Shown here: positions 9,003-18,175 of the stretch, in pieces | Position numbering within the stretch: the stretch's first letter is position 1 | Layout: every line of letters begins with the position of its first letter | Assembly (NCBI RefSeq): GCF_900114265.1 | Contig: NZ_FPKV01000002.1 | Coordinates: 186,001 to 250,000 of the forward strand | Direction of reading: 5' to 3' | From: Flaviramulus basaltis | GTDB lineage: Bacteria; Bacteroidota; Bacteroidia; Flavobacteriales; Flavobacteriaceae | Length of the DNA stretch: 64,000 bases | Notes under the pieces: model-generated | Databases searched by the model: none | Seen by the model: the letters and a program-made list of their open reading frames with translations, nothing else | Told to the model about the DNA's origin: nothing | Program-made: the position numbers and the translations under genes

Positions 9003-10036
9003 TATATAGATTTTAAGGTATCTATTAATATTTTATTTTCTTTTGAAGTGCCAACCGTAAATCTCAAACAGTTCTCACAGCCTGGTTGTGTGGTTCTATT
9101 TCTAATAACAATACCTTTATCGATAAGTTGATTATAACGCTTTGTGGCGTCATCAACTTTTGCTAGAATAAAATTAGAATCTGATGGATATATTTTTGAA
9201 ATAAAACTAATAGTTTCTAATTCAGATTTTAAAACATCTCGTTCTACTAAAATACTTTTAATTTCATTTACAGCAATACTCTTATCTGTTAACAACTCAA
9301 CGGCTTTTTTTTGCGTCAATTCATTAACATTATAGGGTGGTTTGATGCGATTTAATACTGATATAATTTCTTCGGAAGCATAACAAATTCCTAAACGAAT
9401 TCCTGCCATGCCAAAAGCTTTTGATAGCGTTTGAGTAACAATTAAATTAGGAAATTCTTTTAGTCTATTTAACCAACTTTTATCATTTGAAAAATCTATA
9501 TAAGCCTCGTCAATAGCTACAATGCCTTTAAATTTTATTAAAAGTTTTTCTATGTCTTTACTTATTAAACTATTTCCAGTTGGATTATTTGGTGAGCACA
9601 AAAATAGAACCTTACTATTTGCATCAGCCATATTTAATACACCATCAACATCAATTTGGAAATCTTCTGTTAAATTAACCTTTTTAATACCAATAGCATT
9701 AATATTAGCCAATACACTGTACATGCCATAAGTTGGCGGTAATATGATGATATTATCTTCATTTGGCTCACAAAAGGCTCTAAAAATTAAGTCTAAAACT
9801 TCGTCGCTACCATTTCCTAAAAGGATGTTTTTTGTTGAAATTCCTTTTATTTCTGATAAAATGGCTTTAAGATTTCGCTGTTGCGGATCTGGATAACGAT
9901 TTACACCATTCTCAAACGGATTTTCATTGGCATCCAAAAACACCATATCACTACTATTCCCTTGAAATTCATCTCTCGCTGATGAATAAGGTTTTAGTGC
10001 TTTTATTGTGGGCCTTATTAAATCTTGAATATTCAT
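9002..10036 (-). CDS. hisC: Histidinol-phosphate aminotransferase
   Basis: 344 aa PLP-dependent fold-type I aminotransferase. The PLP-binding Lys206 lies in [16 protein letters not shown]. Other landmarks are [18 protein letters not shown] near 34-51, [17 protein letters not shown] and [10 protein letters not shown], all typical of HisC. It transaminates imidazole acetol phosphate with glutamate. Overlaps hisD and hisB by one base each. Confidence 0.97.
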   Translation of the reverse strand: MNIQDLIRPTIKALKPYSSARDEFQGNSSDMVFLDANENPFENGVNRYPDPQQRNLKAILSEIKGISTKNILLGNGSDEVLDLIFRAFCEPNEDNIIILPPTYGMYSVLANINAIGIKKVNLTEDFQIDVDGVLNMADANSKVLFLCSPNNPTGNSLISKDIEKLLIKFKGIVAIDEAYIDFSNDKSWLNRLKEFPNLIVTQTLSKAFGMAGIRLGICYASEEIISVLNRIKPPYNVNELTQKKAVELLTDKSIAVNEIKSILVERDVLKSELETISFISKIYPSDSNFILAKVDDATKRYNQLIDKGIVIRNRTTQPGCENCLRFTVGTSKENKILIDTLKSI

Positions 10037-11319
10037 TATTTTAAATCCTTTAATCGAATTGATACAGCATTTTTATGAGCTTGTAATCCTTCTGCCTCTG
10101 CCATCAACTCTATCGTTTCACCAATATTTAAAAGACCTTCTTTTGATATTTTTTGAAAAGTCATACTCTTTAAGAAGCTATCTAAATTAACGCCAGAATA
10201 AGCTTTGCTAAATCCATTTGTAGGCAACGTGTGATTTGTTCCTGAAGCATAATCACCAGCACTTTCTGGTGTGTAATCTCCAATAAAAATAGAACCTGCA
10301 TTAGTGACACCATCAATATAATAATCTTCATTTTTAGAACAAATAATAAAATGTTCTGGACCATATTCATTAATTAATTCTAATGCAATTTCATCGTTTT
10401 CTACATAAATTAACTTTGAATTTGCAATTGACTTTTCTGCAATCGCTTTACGCGGAAGTACATCTAATTGTTTTTCAATTTCTTTGGAAACTTCATCAAC
10501 TAAAGCTTTTGAAGTTGAAACTAAAATTACCTGACTATCGATACCGTGTTCTGCTTGACTTAATAAATCTGAAGCAATATACGAGGCGTTTGCTGTATCA
10601 TCAGCCACAACCAATAACTCACTTGGTCCAGCAGGCATATCAATAGCAACTCCAAATTTTGTAGCTAATTGTTTTGCTACTGTTACAAATTGATTTCCTG
10701 GTCCGAATATTTTATAAACTTGTGGGATTGTTTTTGTACCAAAAGTTAATCCTGCAATAGCTTGAATACCTCCAACTTTTATAATTTTAGTAACCCCACA
10801 AAGTTGAGCTGCATATAGAATTTCAGGTGCTAATTCTCCATTTTTATTTGGAGGAGAACACAAAACTATATCTTTACAACCTGCTATTTGAGCAGGAACA
10901 GCTAGCATTAAAACTGTTGAAAATAAAGGCGCAGTCCCACCCGGAATATACAAACCTACTTTTTGAATAGGTCTTTTTTCTTGCCAACATTTAACACCAT
11001 TTGTTGTTTCAATTTCAATTTTTGATGTTTTTTGTGCACTATGAAAAGCTTCAATATTTTGTTTTGCTTGTTTTATAGCATTTTGAAGGTTTTTTGGTAC
11101 TTTTTTAATAGCTTCTTCTATCTCATTAGTTGATACTAAATTTGATTCTAAATCAACAACATCAAACTTTACAGTGTATTTTTTTATAGCATCATCACCT
11201 TTTTGTTTTACCTCTTCAAAAATTTGATTTACAGTATTTTCAATATCATCAACTGTTTGGGTTGGTCGTTTTAAAATTTCTGACCATTTGCTTCTGTCTG
11301 GATTATCTATTATTTGCAT
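10036..11319 (-). CDS. hisD: Histidinol dehydrogenase
   Basis: 427 aa, standard length. Seen are YIPGGTAPLFSTVLM (substrate/NAD region near 125), GPGNQFVTVAKQ, the zinc-ligand motif QAEHGIDSQ, the general-base region NEYGPEHFII, and the C-terminal FIGDYTPESAGDYASGTNHTLPT. It oxidises histidinol to histidine in two NAD-dependent steps. It follows hisG after 10 nt. Confidence 0.97.
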   Translation of the reverse strand: MQIIDNPDRSKWSEILKRPTQTVDDIENTVNQIFEEVKQKGDDAIKKYTVKFDVVDLESNLVSTNEIEEAIKKVPKNLQNAIKQAKQNIEAFHSAQKTSKIEIETTNGVKCWQEKRPIQKVGLYIPGGTAPLFSTVLMLAVPAQIAGCKDIVLCSPPNKNGELAPEILYAAQLCGVTKIIKVGGIQAIAGLTFGTKTIPQVYKIFGPGNQFVTVAKQLATKFGVAIDMPAGPSELLVVADDTANASYIASDLLSQAEHGIDSQVILVSTSKALVDEVSKEIEKQLDVLPRKAIAEKSIANSKLIYVENDEIALELINEYGPEHFIICSKNEDYYIDGVTNAGSIFIGDYTPESAGDYASGTNHTLPTNGFSKAYSGVNLDSFLKSMTFQKISKEGLLNIGETIELMAEAEGLQAHKNAVSIRLKDLK

Positions 11320-11329
11320 AATCGTTTAA

Positions 11330-12187
11330 TTAAAGCACCATTTTTTCAATTGGGCAAACTAAAATGCCTTGAGCACCATTAGCTTTCAATTCATCAATAA
11401 CATCCCAAAATTCATTTTTGCTAATTACAGAATGAACAGAACTCCAACCTTTTTCTGCTAATGGCAATACCGTAGGACTCTTCATTCCTGGTAAAACGTT
11501 AATTATTTTTTCTAACTTATCATTAGGAGCATTAAGTAGAATGTATTTTGATTGTCTTCCTTTTAATACAGATTGAATTCTAAATTGAATTTTATCTAGA
11601 ATAGCTTGTTTTTCTGCACTTAAAATAGGTGAAACAGCCAAAACAGCTTCAGATTTCAAAATAGTTTCAACTTCTTTTAAATTGTTTTTAAATAAAGTAC
11701 TTCCACTTGAAACAATATCACAAATAGCATCTGCCAAACCAATATTTGGTGCGATTTCAACAGAACCGTTAATAATGTGTAAATTAGCTTTTACTCCATT
11801 TTCTTCGAGATAACTTTTAACAGTATTAGGATAAGATGTAGCAATTCGTTTACCTTCTAAATCTTGTATTTTAGAATATTTTGCTGCTTTTGGTACAGCA
11901 ATGCAAACTCTACAAGTTGAAAACCCTAGTTTTTCAACAATTGTAATACCATTTCCTTTTTCAATTAAAACGTTTTCTCCAATAATAGCAGCATCTACAA
12001 CGCCATCTTTTAAATATTGAGGAATATCTCCATTTCTTAAATAGAAAACTTCTACTGGAAATCCTTTTGCTGAAGCTTTTAATTGATCTTTACCATTATC
12101 GATATAAATACCAATGTCTTTTAAAATCTGCATCGAATCTTCATTTAAACGACCTGATTTTTGCACTGCAATTCTTAATTTACTCAT
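11330..12187 (-). CDS. hisG: ATP phosphoribosyltransferase, long form
   Basis: 285 aa from ATG 12187. A longer reading from TTG 12214 would add nine residues (MFQTHKNNK) that do not fit the family start MSKLRIAVQKSGRL. The length marks the long, self-contained HisG_L form with a C-terminal ACT-like regulatory domain (about 210-285). The catalytic domain shows DAAIIGENVLIEKG and a PRPP-loop region near DAICDIVSSGSTLFKNNL. It commits ATP and PRPP to histidine synthesis and is normally inhibited by histidine. It is first in the operon and lies downstream of a leader-peptide attenuator. Confidence 0.96.
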   Translation of the reverse strand: MSKLRIAVQKSGRLNEDSMQILKDIGIYIDNGKDQLKASAKGFPVEVFYLRNGDIPQYLKDGVVDAAIIGENVLIEKGNGITIVEKLGFSTCRVCIAVPKAAKYSKIQDLEGKRIATSYPNTVKSYLEENGVKANLHIINGSVEIAPNIGLADAICDIVSSGSTLFKNNLKEVETILKSEAVLAVSPILSAEKQAILDKIQFRIQSVLKGRQSKYILLNAPNDKLEKIINVLPGMKSPTVLPLAEKGWSSVHSVISKNEFWDVIDELKANGAQGILVCPIEKMVL

Positions 12188-12235
12188 TTTGTTGTTTTTA
12201 TGAGTTTGAAACAATCTTGCTGGAATTAAATTAAA

Positions 12236-12264
12236 AAACCCGCTTGATTATCTCAAACGGGTTT
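12236..12264 (-). terminator. Attenuator terminator of the his operon
   Basis: Hairpin with arms 12236-12247 and 12253-12264 (core AAACCCG paired with CGGGTTT, one internal mismatch). On the minus strand it is followed by a T run and lies 49 nt before the hisG start. Its upstream arm can pair instead with leader positions 12303-12311, giving a mutually exclusive antiterminator. Confidence 0.85.
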
Positions 12265-12296
12265 AAAAATATATGTTGAATTTATTCAATACATTT

Positions 12297-12350
12297 TCAC
12301 TTCGCTTGAGAGCAAATATGAAAATGATGATGAAATTGAATAATACTCAT
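12297..12350 (-). CDS. hisL: Histidine-rich leader peptide of the his operon
   Basis: 17-codon frame reading MSIIQFHHHFHICSQAK, with four His codons in five positions and a stop before the attenuator hairpin. This is the arrangement of classical ribosome-mediated his attenuation. Stalling at the His run would leave the CTCTCAAGCG segment (12303-12312) free to pair with the 5' arm of the terminator, favouring read-through into hisG. Translation through to the stop would cover it and let the terminator form. A small hairpin (TTGAA at 12276, TTCAA at 12285) lies between and could act as a pause site. No Shine-Dalgarno sequence is visible, as usual in this phylum. Confidence 0.85.
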   Translation of the reverse strand: MSIIQFHHHFHICSQAK

Positions 12351-12368
12351 GTTTTTGTTTTGTTTATA

Positions 12369-12401
12369 CAAATATCTAAAATTTATATTTATTATTCCAA
12401 A
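12369..12401 (-). promoter_or_regulatory. his operon promoter
   Basis: On the minus strand, TTTG (12398-12401) is followed after 21 nt by GATATTTG (12369-12376), one mismatch from the Bacteroidota -7 box TAnnTTTG. Transcription would start near 12362, about 12 nt before the leader-peptide ATG. Confidence 0.55.
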
Positions 12402-12507
12402 TTAAATTACATTTATTATAACTATTAAATATAATATACTTTTAGTTCAATTAATTGTTTAAAATTCAAAAGAATTAATAATTAGCTGAATTATTTAATT
12501 CTGAATA

Positions 12508-13323
12508 TTATTGATTTCCAAGAATAATTGGTAATCCACTATCACCAGAGCCAATAACAACCACTTTACTGTTTGGTGATTCTGCTAGTTTCATTGTGGC
12601 ATCTATCCCCTTATCTTGTAAAATTTTATCAGTTAAAGAAGCACTTAAAATTCTGTTTGACTCTGCTTTACCTTGAGCCTCAATAATTACTTTTTCAGCT
12701 TCTTTAGCAGCTGTAACTAATCTAAATTCATATTCTAAAGATTCTTGCTCTTGTTTTAATTTACGTTCAATAGCATCTTTAATCGTATTAGGTAAGGTTA
12801 CATCTCTAACTAATATTTCATTTAATTGAACATATTGTTTCTCAAGAATTTTTTTTGTTTCTACAAAAATCTCATCTTGAATGGCATCACGTTTACTAGA
12901 ATATAATTGTTCTGGTGTGTAACGACCAACAACACTACGTGCAGCACTTCTAATAGCTGGCTGAATAACACGTTGTAAATAACCTTCTCCTAGCGATTGA
13001 TGTAAATTTCCTAAATCTTTATAAACAGGTTGATACCATACTGAAGCGTCTATTTGAATTTCTAACCCATTTGATGATAACACTCTCATTTTTTCAAAAA
13101 GTTCTTGTTGACGCACTTCATAAACAATCACTTTATTCCAAGGTGCTACAACATGAAATCCTTCCCCTAAAGGAGGTGCATCTGTAACAACACCATTATC
13201 AAATGTTTTGTAAAGTACTCCCGCTTCACCAGATCCTATTGTAACTGCCGATTTTGCTAATACAACAACAAGTATGATAGCTACTATTATAATTGGTAAT
13301 GCGACTTTTGGTAATTTTTCCAT
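12508..13323 (-). CDS. SPFH-domain (prohibitin-family) membrane protein
   Basis: 271 aa. One N-terminal membrane segment (about 6-27, VALPIIIVAIILVVVLAKSAV) is followed by the SPFH/band-7 domain: SGEAGVLYKTF, EGFHVVAPWNKVIVYEVRQQE and VWYQPVYKDLG. A coiled-coil region at about 185-240 contains RKLKQEQESLEYEFRLVTAAKEAEK. Prohibitin homologues form large membrane-anchored rings linked to protease control and lipid microdomains. The precise role here is unknown. It lies 13 nt downstream of the large VWA-like membrane protein gene, so it is probably the last gene of that transcript. Confidence 0.88.
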   Translation of the reverse strand: MEKLPKVALPIIIVAIILVVVLAKSAVTIGSGEAGVLYKTFDNGVVTDAPPLGEGFHVVAPWNKVIVYEVRQQELFEKMRVLSSNGLEIQIDASVWYQPVYKDLGNLHQSLGEGYLQRVIQPAIRSAARSVVGRYTPEQLYSSKRDAIQDEIFVETKKILEKQYVQLNEILVRDVTLPNTIKDAIERKLKQEQESLEYEFRLVTAAKEAEKVIIEAQGKAESNRILSASLTDKILQDKGIDATMKLAESPNSKVVVIGSGDSGLPIILGNQ

Positions 13324-13336
13324 TTCTATATTTAGT

Positions 13337-15370
13337 TTAAATTAATCCGTTATATTTTCTTAAAAACCACTCAATTCCTAAGCTTAAAGCTATAATAGCG
13401 AGTAGGTATTTCCAATCTATCAAAGGTATGGTATTTTTACTGCTTTTTTGAATTGGTGTATACCTATTATCATTTAATAGGGTGTTTACTAACTCATCTG
13501 TATGATCAATAAAATAAGTATCTCCTTGGCTATTAGTAGCTAGTTTTTGCAACTTTGTTACATTAGCACTCAAAAATTGTTGCTCCACATTATATTCTAA
13601 AATTTGAAAACTACCAGATTTTGAAAGGTTTTCGTTAGTTGCTTTTATGATAAAACTATATTCTGAAGGTGGCAAACTACTTAAATCGACTTGATAGTTA
13701 TTATTTTTCAAAATTAATGGAAACGTTTTCTGTTCTTTAGAAATATTATCAACCACAGTGATATTAAGAGTTTCTCGCGTATCAAAAACATAGTTCTTAT
13801 CTAAAAACTCAGCTTTAATTACAATATTACTACTGCCATTATAAAATGATTCATAATCAATATTCAATCTGCTTTTCTGTTTGTTTGAAGCTAAATATTG
13901 AATCAATTTTCCAATAAAATTATCAAACTCATTAAAAGATTTTGAATTTATAAAGCTTTGAGCCCGCCATTTCCATATATTTTCACCAAATAAAACAGCT
14001 TCTCTATTCCTATTTTTTTCAAACGTTGCTAATAAAGGCTCGTTTGTTGAAATTCTGTTTATAGTTTTATTTAAAATAGTTTGAAAAGGAACTGAAAAAA
14101 TTACTGAACCATAATTTGATTCTAAAGGAGGAAAGGATTCAAAGTTTATATCATCAATTAAAAAAGGAGAATAATTTATGTTTAATTCTGCTTGATAGTT
14201 TTCTGTTTGATTTGTTATCTCAAAATCATAGCTTGTATTAAGGCTATTTATAAAATATAAATCTGTTTTTGCACCAATTACAACAAATTTATTTCTGTTT
14301 TGCTCTTCCAAAATCTTGAACAAACTCTTAAATGAATCATTTGGCTGATACAACACAAATAATTGAAAATCATTTATTTGATTAATAGATTCTTTTGGAT
14401 TCAAGAAAAACACTGAGCGTTGCTCATTACTTTCAATACCTTTCTTTAAAGCACCTAAGTCTGGATGAGCAAAATTACTAACAATAGCAATTTTTGTTTT
14501 CTGATTTATAACTTCAACAGCAAAATTTTTAGAATTATTTATTGTGTTTTTTTCATTTTCCAAAGGCATAAGTGTCGCTTTAAAATTGCTAACACCTATT
14601 GAGTTTGCTGGCAATGTAAAGTTAATAACCTTCGAGTTGATACTTTTTGTAAAATTTACAGCCTTCGAATAAACAGTTGTATTTCCTTTAGTAACAACAA
14701 AATTTGTGTTTATATTATCACTTCCATTATAAACTAAAATAGCTTCAACGGGAAATTTATTCTTTAAATAAGCATACTTATTAACATTTAACTGTTCAAT
14801 TTTTAAATCGGTATGCGTGATTGTATCTCCTAAAACTATTGGATAGATAGGTTGATTGTATGTGCTTGTAATAAACTGATAATCATTTCCATAAGTTTGG
14901 TTTCCATCTGTTATTAAAAGTGTTGGAGATGTTGTTTGTTTAAAGACTTGAGTAAGCTGACTAAAAGCGGAATAAATATTCGTTTGTTTCTCTATAAATG
15001 TTAAAGAATCTAAGGCTTTTAGAGATTCTCCAAACGTGTAAAATTCTAAATTAAACTTATTTTTTAAATCGTTGTTATTAGAAAGTTTTTGAATGAATTC
15101 AGTAGTTTTCTTATCTTGTTTAAGATGTTTTATCGAACTTGAATTATCTACAGCTATAACTAAATTTGGTTTTTCAACAGATAAACTTATTTTTTCAAAG
15201 CGAGGATTAATTAATAATAATAAAACCGAAAACACACTAATAAACCTTAAAAAAGAAAAAAGCATGTTTAATTTAGACATGCTTTTTTCTTTTTTATAGT
15301 ACTGAAAAAGTGCAAATAAAAGCGCTACAATTCCAGCAAGTATAATATATAATAGAGTTTCTGTTTGCAA
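13337..15370 (-). CDS. Large membrane protein with VWA-like domain
   Basis: 677 aa. Two membrane helices at the N-terminus (about 5-24 and 36-60) and one near the C-terminus (about 650-668) bracket a large extracytoplasmic part. Residues 68-190 resemble a von Willebrand A domain (LVIAVDNSSSIKH with a MIDAS-like DxSxS, then PTLLITDGNQTYG). This architecture is common in Bacteroidota and is often next to SPFH or fabG genes. Function unknown. The first 45 codons contain a perfect 17-bp inverted repeat (15251-15293). It begins 22 nt after fabG ends. Confidence 0.8.
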   Translation of the reverse strand: MQTETLLYIILAGIVALLFALFQYYKKEKSMSKLNMLFSFLRFISVFSVLLLLINPRFEKISLSVEKPNLVIAVDNSSSIKHLKQDKKTTEFIQKLSNNNDLKNKFNLEFYTFGESLKALDSLTFIEKQTNIYSAFSQLTQVFKQTTSPTLLITDGNQTYGNDYQFITSTYNQPIYPIVLGDTITHTDLKIEQLNVNKYAYLKNKFPVEAILVYNGSDNINTNFVVTKGNTTVYSKAVNFTKSINSKVINFTLPANSIGVSNFKATLMPLENEKNTINNSKNFAVEVINQKTKIAIVSNFAHPDLGALKKGIESNEQRSVFFLNPKESINQINDFQLFVLYQPNDSFKSLFKILEEQNRNKFVVIGAKTDLYFINSLNTSYDFEITNQTENYQAELNINYSPFLIDDINFESFPPLESNYGSVIFSVPFQTILNKTINRISTNEPLLATFEKNRNREAVLFGENIWKWRAQSFINSKSFNEFDNFIGKLIQYLASNKQKSRLNIDYESFYNGSSNIVIKAEFLDKNYVFDTRETLNITVVDNISKEQKTFPLILKNNNYQVDLSSLPPSEYSFIIKATNENLSKSGSFQILEYNVEQQFLSANVTKLQKLATNSQGDTYFIDHTDELVNTLLNDNRYTPIQKSSKNTIPLIDWKYLLAIIALSLGIEWFLRKYNGLI
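15251..15293. repeat. Perfect 17-bp inverted repeat inside a coding sequence
   Basis: Arms 15251-15267 and 15277-15293, 9-nt loop. The stem centre is GCATGT and its outer part is a purine/pyrimidine run, so it looks like an intrinsic terminator on either strand. It lies about 75-120 nt inside the VWA-like gene, encoding KKEKSMSKLNMLFSFL. Confidence 0.85.
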
Positions 15371-15392
15371 TTTTTAATTTAATTATTAAATT

Positions 15393-16139
15393 TTAGGTTA
15401 GCATTCCGCCATCAACATTAAGTGTTTGTCCTGTTACATAGGCACTCATGTCACTTGCTAAAAACACACAAACATTTGCAATATCTTCAGGAGTACCTCC
15501 TCTTTTTAAAGGAATCGCAGCACGCCAACCTTTTACAACTTCTTCATCAAGTTTAGCAGTCATTTCTGTTTCAATAAAACCAGGTGCAACCACATTACTT
15601 CTAATATTTCTTGAGCCTAACTCTAATGCAACAGATTTTGAAAAGCCTATAATTCCTGCTTTAGAAGCAGCATAATTAGTCTGTCCTGCATTACCTTTTA
15701 CGCCAACTACAGAACTCATATTGATAATTGAACCTTTACGTTGTTTTAACATAGTACGCTGTACCGCTTTAGTCATATTGAAAACCGACTTTAAATTGAC
15801 TTCAATAACAGTATCAAAATCTTCTTCGGAAATACGCATTAGCAAATTATCTTTTGTAATTCCTGCGTTATTAACTAAAATATCAATACTTCCAAATTCA
15901 GTTACAACATCATCAGCTAATTTTTGAGCTTCATCAAAACTTGCAGCATTACTTTTATATCCTTTTGCCTTAACACCTAAAGCATTCAATTCTTTTTCTA
16001 ATTCATTTGCAGCTTCAACAGAAGTACTATAAGTAAATGCAACATTTGCTCCTTGTTGTGCAAATATTTGAGCAATACCTTTACCTATTCCACGGCTTGC
16101 ACCTGTAACTATGGCTGTTTTACCTTCTAATAATTTCAT
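15393..16139 (-). CDS. fabG: 3-oxoacyl-[ACP] reductase
   Basis: 248 aa short-chain dehydrogenase. NADP-binding GASRGIGKG (residues 13-21), structural NNAG (90-93), and the catalytic set Ser143, Tyr156 and Lys160 (TNYAASKAG). The C-terminal AYVTGQTLNVDGGM is typical of FabG. It reduces 3-oxoacyl-ACP in fatty-acid elongation. It sits downstream of sucD behind a terminator (16211-16235), so it probably has its own promoter in the 116-nt gap. Confidence 0.95.
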   Translation of the reverse strand: MKLLEGKTAIVTGASRGIGKGIAQIFAQQGANVAFTYSTSVEAANELEKELNALGVKAKGYKSNAASFDEAQKLADDVVTEFGSIDILVNNAGITKDNLLMRISEEDFDTVIEVNLKSVFNMTKAVQRTMLKQRKGSIINMSSVVGVKGNAGQTNYAASKAGIIGFSKSVALELGSRNIRSNVVAPGFIETEMTAKLDEEVVKGWRAAIPLKRGGTPEDIANVCVFLASDMSAYVTGQTLNVDGGMLT

Positions 16140-16210
16140 TTATTGTTCAGTTAGTTTATTATTAATCTTGATATATTCAAATATAAGAAATACAATAACT
16201 TCAAATAAAA

Positions 16211-16235
16211 AAACCTCACAAGAATTGTAAGGTTT
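16211..16235 (-). terminator. Terminator downstream of sucD
   Basis: Stem AAACCT/AGGTTT plus ACAA/TTGT (arms 16211-16221 and 16225-16235, one mismatch, 3-nt loop), followed on the minus strand by a T run. It lies 20 nt after the sucD stop. Confidence 0.75.
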
Positions 16236-16255
16236 TAGAATTTGAAATGTATATT

Positions 16256-17128
16256 TTAAGCTAAAACCTCAGCTATTTTTTTACCAATTTCAGCTGGAGA
16301 ATCAACAACATGAATTCCACAAGCTCTCATGATTTCCTTTTTGGCTTGCGCTGTATCATCACTACCTCCAACAATTGCTCCAGCGTGTCCCATTGTACGT
16401 CCTGCAGGTGCAGTTTCACCAGCAATAAATCCTACTACAGGCTTTTTACTACCACTTGCTTTATACCAATTTGCAGCATCAGCTTCTAATTGTCCTCCTA
16501 TTTCACCAATCATAACAACAGCTTCCGTTTCTGGATCGTTAATTAATAACTCAACAGCTTCTTTTGTTGTTGTTCCAATAATTGGATCACCACCAATACC
16601 AATAGCTGTAGTAATTCCTAATCCTTGTTTTACAACTTGATCTGCAGCTTCATAAGTTAATGTTCCAGATTTTGAAACAATACCAACTGTTCCTTTTTTG
16701 AAAACAAAACCAGGCATAATACCAACTTTTGCTTCACCTGGAGTAATAACTCCTGGGCAATTAGGTCCTATTAATCTACAATCTTTATTCTTGATATAAC
16801 TCGAAGCAGTAATCATATCTGCTACAGGAATACCTTCTGTAATTGTAATAATCACTTTAATACCTGCATCAGCAGCTTCCATAATAGCATCAGCTGCAAA
16901 AGCTGGTGGTACAAAAATAATAGTTGTATCTGCTCCAACTTCATTAACAGCATCTAAAACAGTGTTAAATACAGGTCTATCTAAATGGGTTTGACCACCT
17001 TTTCCTGGTGTTACACCACCAACTACATTGGTGCCATACTCAATCATTTGGCTAGCGTGAAATGTACCTTCACTACCTGTAAATCCTTGAACTATAATTT
17101 TTGAATCTTTATTTACTAAAACACTCAT
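16256..17128 (-). CDS. sucD: Succinyl-CoA ligase alpha subunit
   Basis: 290 aa, standard length. CoA-binding Rossmann part with [20 protein letters not shown] (12-31) and [12 protein letters not shown]. The phosphohistidine is His248 in [12 protein letters not shown], and GPNCPGVI is present near 121-128. It works with SucC (not in the window) in the TCA cycle to interconvert succinyl-CoA and succinate with nucleotide phosphorylation. It is 111 nt downstream of the second lpxD-like gene and is followed by a terminator. Confidence 0.96.
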   Translation of the reverse strand: MSVLVNKDSKIIVQGFTGSEGTFHASQMIEYGTNVVGGVTPGKGGQTHLDRPVFNTVLDAVNEVGADTTIIFVPPAFAADAIMEAADAGIKVIITITEGIPVADMITASSYIKNKDCRLIGPNCPGVITPGEAKVGIMPGFVFKKGTVGIVSKSGTLTYEAADQVVKQGLGITTAIGIGGDPIIGTTTKEAVELLINDPETEAVVMIGEIGGQLEADAANWYKASGSKKPVVGFIAGETAPAGRTMGHAGAIVGGSDDTAQAKKEIMRACGIHVVDSPAEIGKKIAEVLA

Positions 17129-17239
17129 AAGTGATTATTTTTCGTTATTTATTATATAAAGCAAATGTAATTTTTTGAATTAAAATTCTAAAGCAAAACT
17201 AGACTTTTATTTTCATAAATTATAAGCCCTGATTTTATT

Positions 17240-18172
17240 CTAACCCTTTAATTTTTCTAATATTTCTGGAATTCTTTTAATATTCGCCATTTCCTTCATC
17301 TCTGCTCTGGCTTCTTGTGCAGGAGTTCCCCAATAGGTCTTATTCCCTTCTAGAGATTTACTAATACCTGACTGAGCATGAATAACTGCTTTTTTACCAA
17401 TGGTTATTCCACTTGTCATTCCTACTTGTCCCCAAATGGTAACTTCATCTTCAATAACAACACAGCCTGCAATTCCTGCTTGAGATGCTATTAAACATTT
17501 TTTACCTATTACTGTATCGTGACCTATTTGAATTTGATTATCTAATTTTGAACCTTTACCAATTATAGTATCTCCAGTTACACCTCTATCTATAGTACAA
17601 CTAGCACCAATATCTACATTGTCTTCAATAACAACACGTCCACAAGATTTTAATCTATCATAACCCTCTGCTCTATTTTTATAATAAAAAGCATTAGCAC
17701 CTAAAACAGTTCCTGCATGAATAGTTACATTGTTACCTATAACAGCATCATCGTATATACTAACATTTGAGTGGATAATACAATCATTACCAATAACTAC
17801 ATTATTTCCAATAAAACAATTAGGCTGAATAATGGTGTTATTTCCGATTTTTGCAGATGAAGCAATTGAAGCGCTCGATGCTTGAAAAGGTTTAAAATGA
17901 CTTGTAAGTTTATTGAAATCTCTAAAAGGATCATCACTAATTAGTAAAGCCTTGCCTTCTGGACAATCTACTTCTTTATTAATTAAAATGATTGTAGCTG
18001 CTGAGTTTAAAGCTTTATCATAATATTTAGGATGATCTACAAAAACGATATCTCCAGACTCAACTACGTGGATTTCGTTCATCCCTAAAACTAAAAAATT
18101 ATCTTCTCCAACAAATTTAGAATCAATTAAATCTGCTATTTGTTTTAAGGTATATGGTTTAGGAAACTTCAA
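17240..18172 (-). CDS. Second LpxD-like acyltransferase with left-handed beta helix
   Basis: 310 aa. An N-terminal LpxD-type domain (1-105, TLKQIADLIDSKFVG) is followed by hexapeptide repeats such as IGNNTIIQPNCFIGNNVVIG (107-275). The motif LDNQIQIGHDTVIG keeps the His position expected of LpxD. It differs from the 340-aa lpxD in this window by its shorter length and C-terminus. Annotations call such genes UDP-3-O-acylglucosamine N-acyltransferase, but with a full lpxD three genes upstream it is probably a paralogue with another or added acyl specificity. It follows efp after 3 nt. Confidence 0.8.
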   Translation of the reverse strand: MKFPKPYTLKQIADLIDSKFVGEDNFLVLGMNEIHVVESGDIVFVDHPKYYDKALNSAATIILINKEVDCPEGKALLISDDPFRDFNKLTSHFKPFQASSASIASSAKIGNNTIIQPNCFIGNNVVIGNDCIIHSNVSIYDDAVIGNNVTIHAGTVLGANAFYYKNRAEGYDRLKSCGRVVIEDNVDIGASCTIDRGVTGDTIIGKGSKLDNQIQIGHDTVIGKKCLIASQAGIAGCVVIEDEVTIWGQVGMTSGITIGKKAVIHAQSGISKSLEGNKTYWGTPAQEARAEMKEMANIKRIPEILEKLKG

Positions 18173-18175
18173 AAG

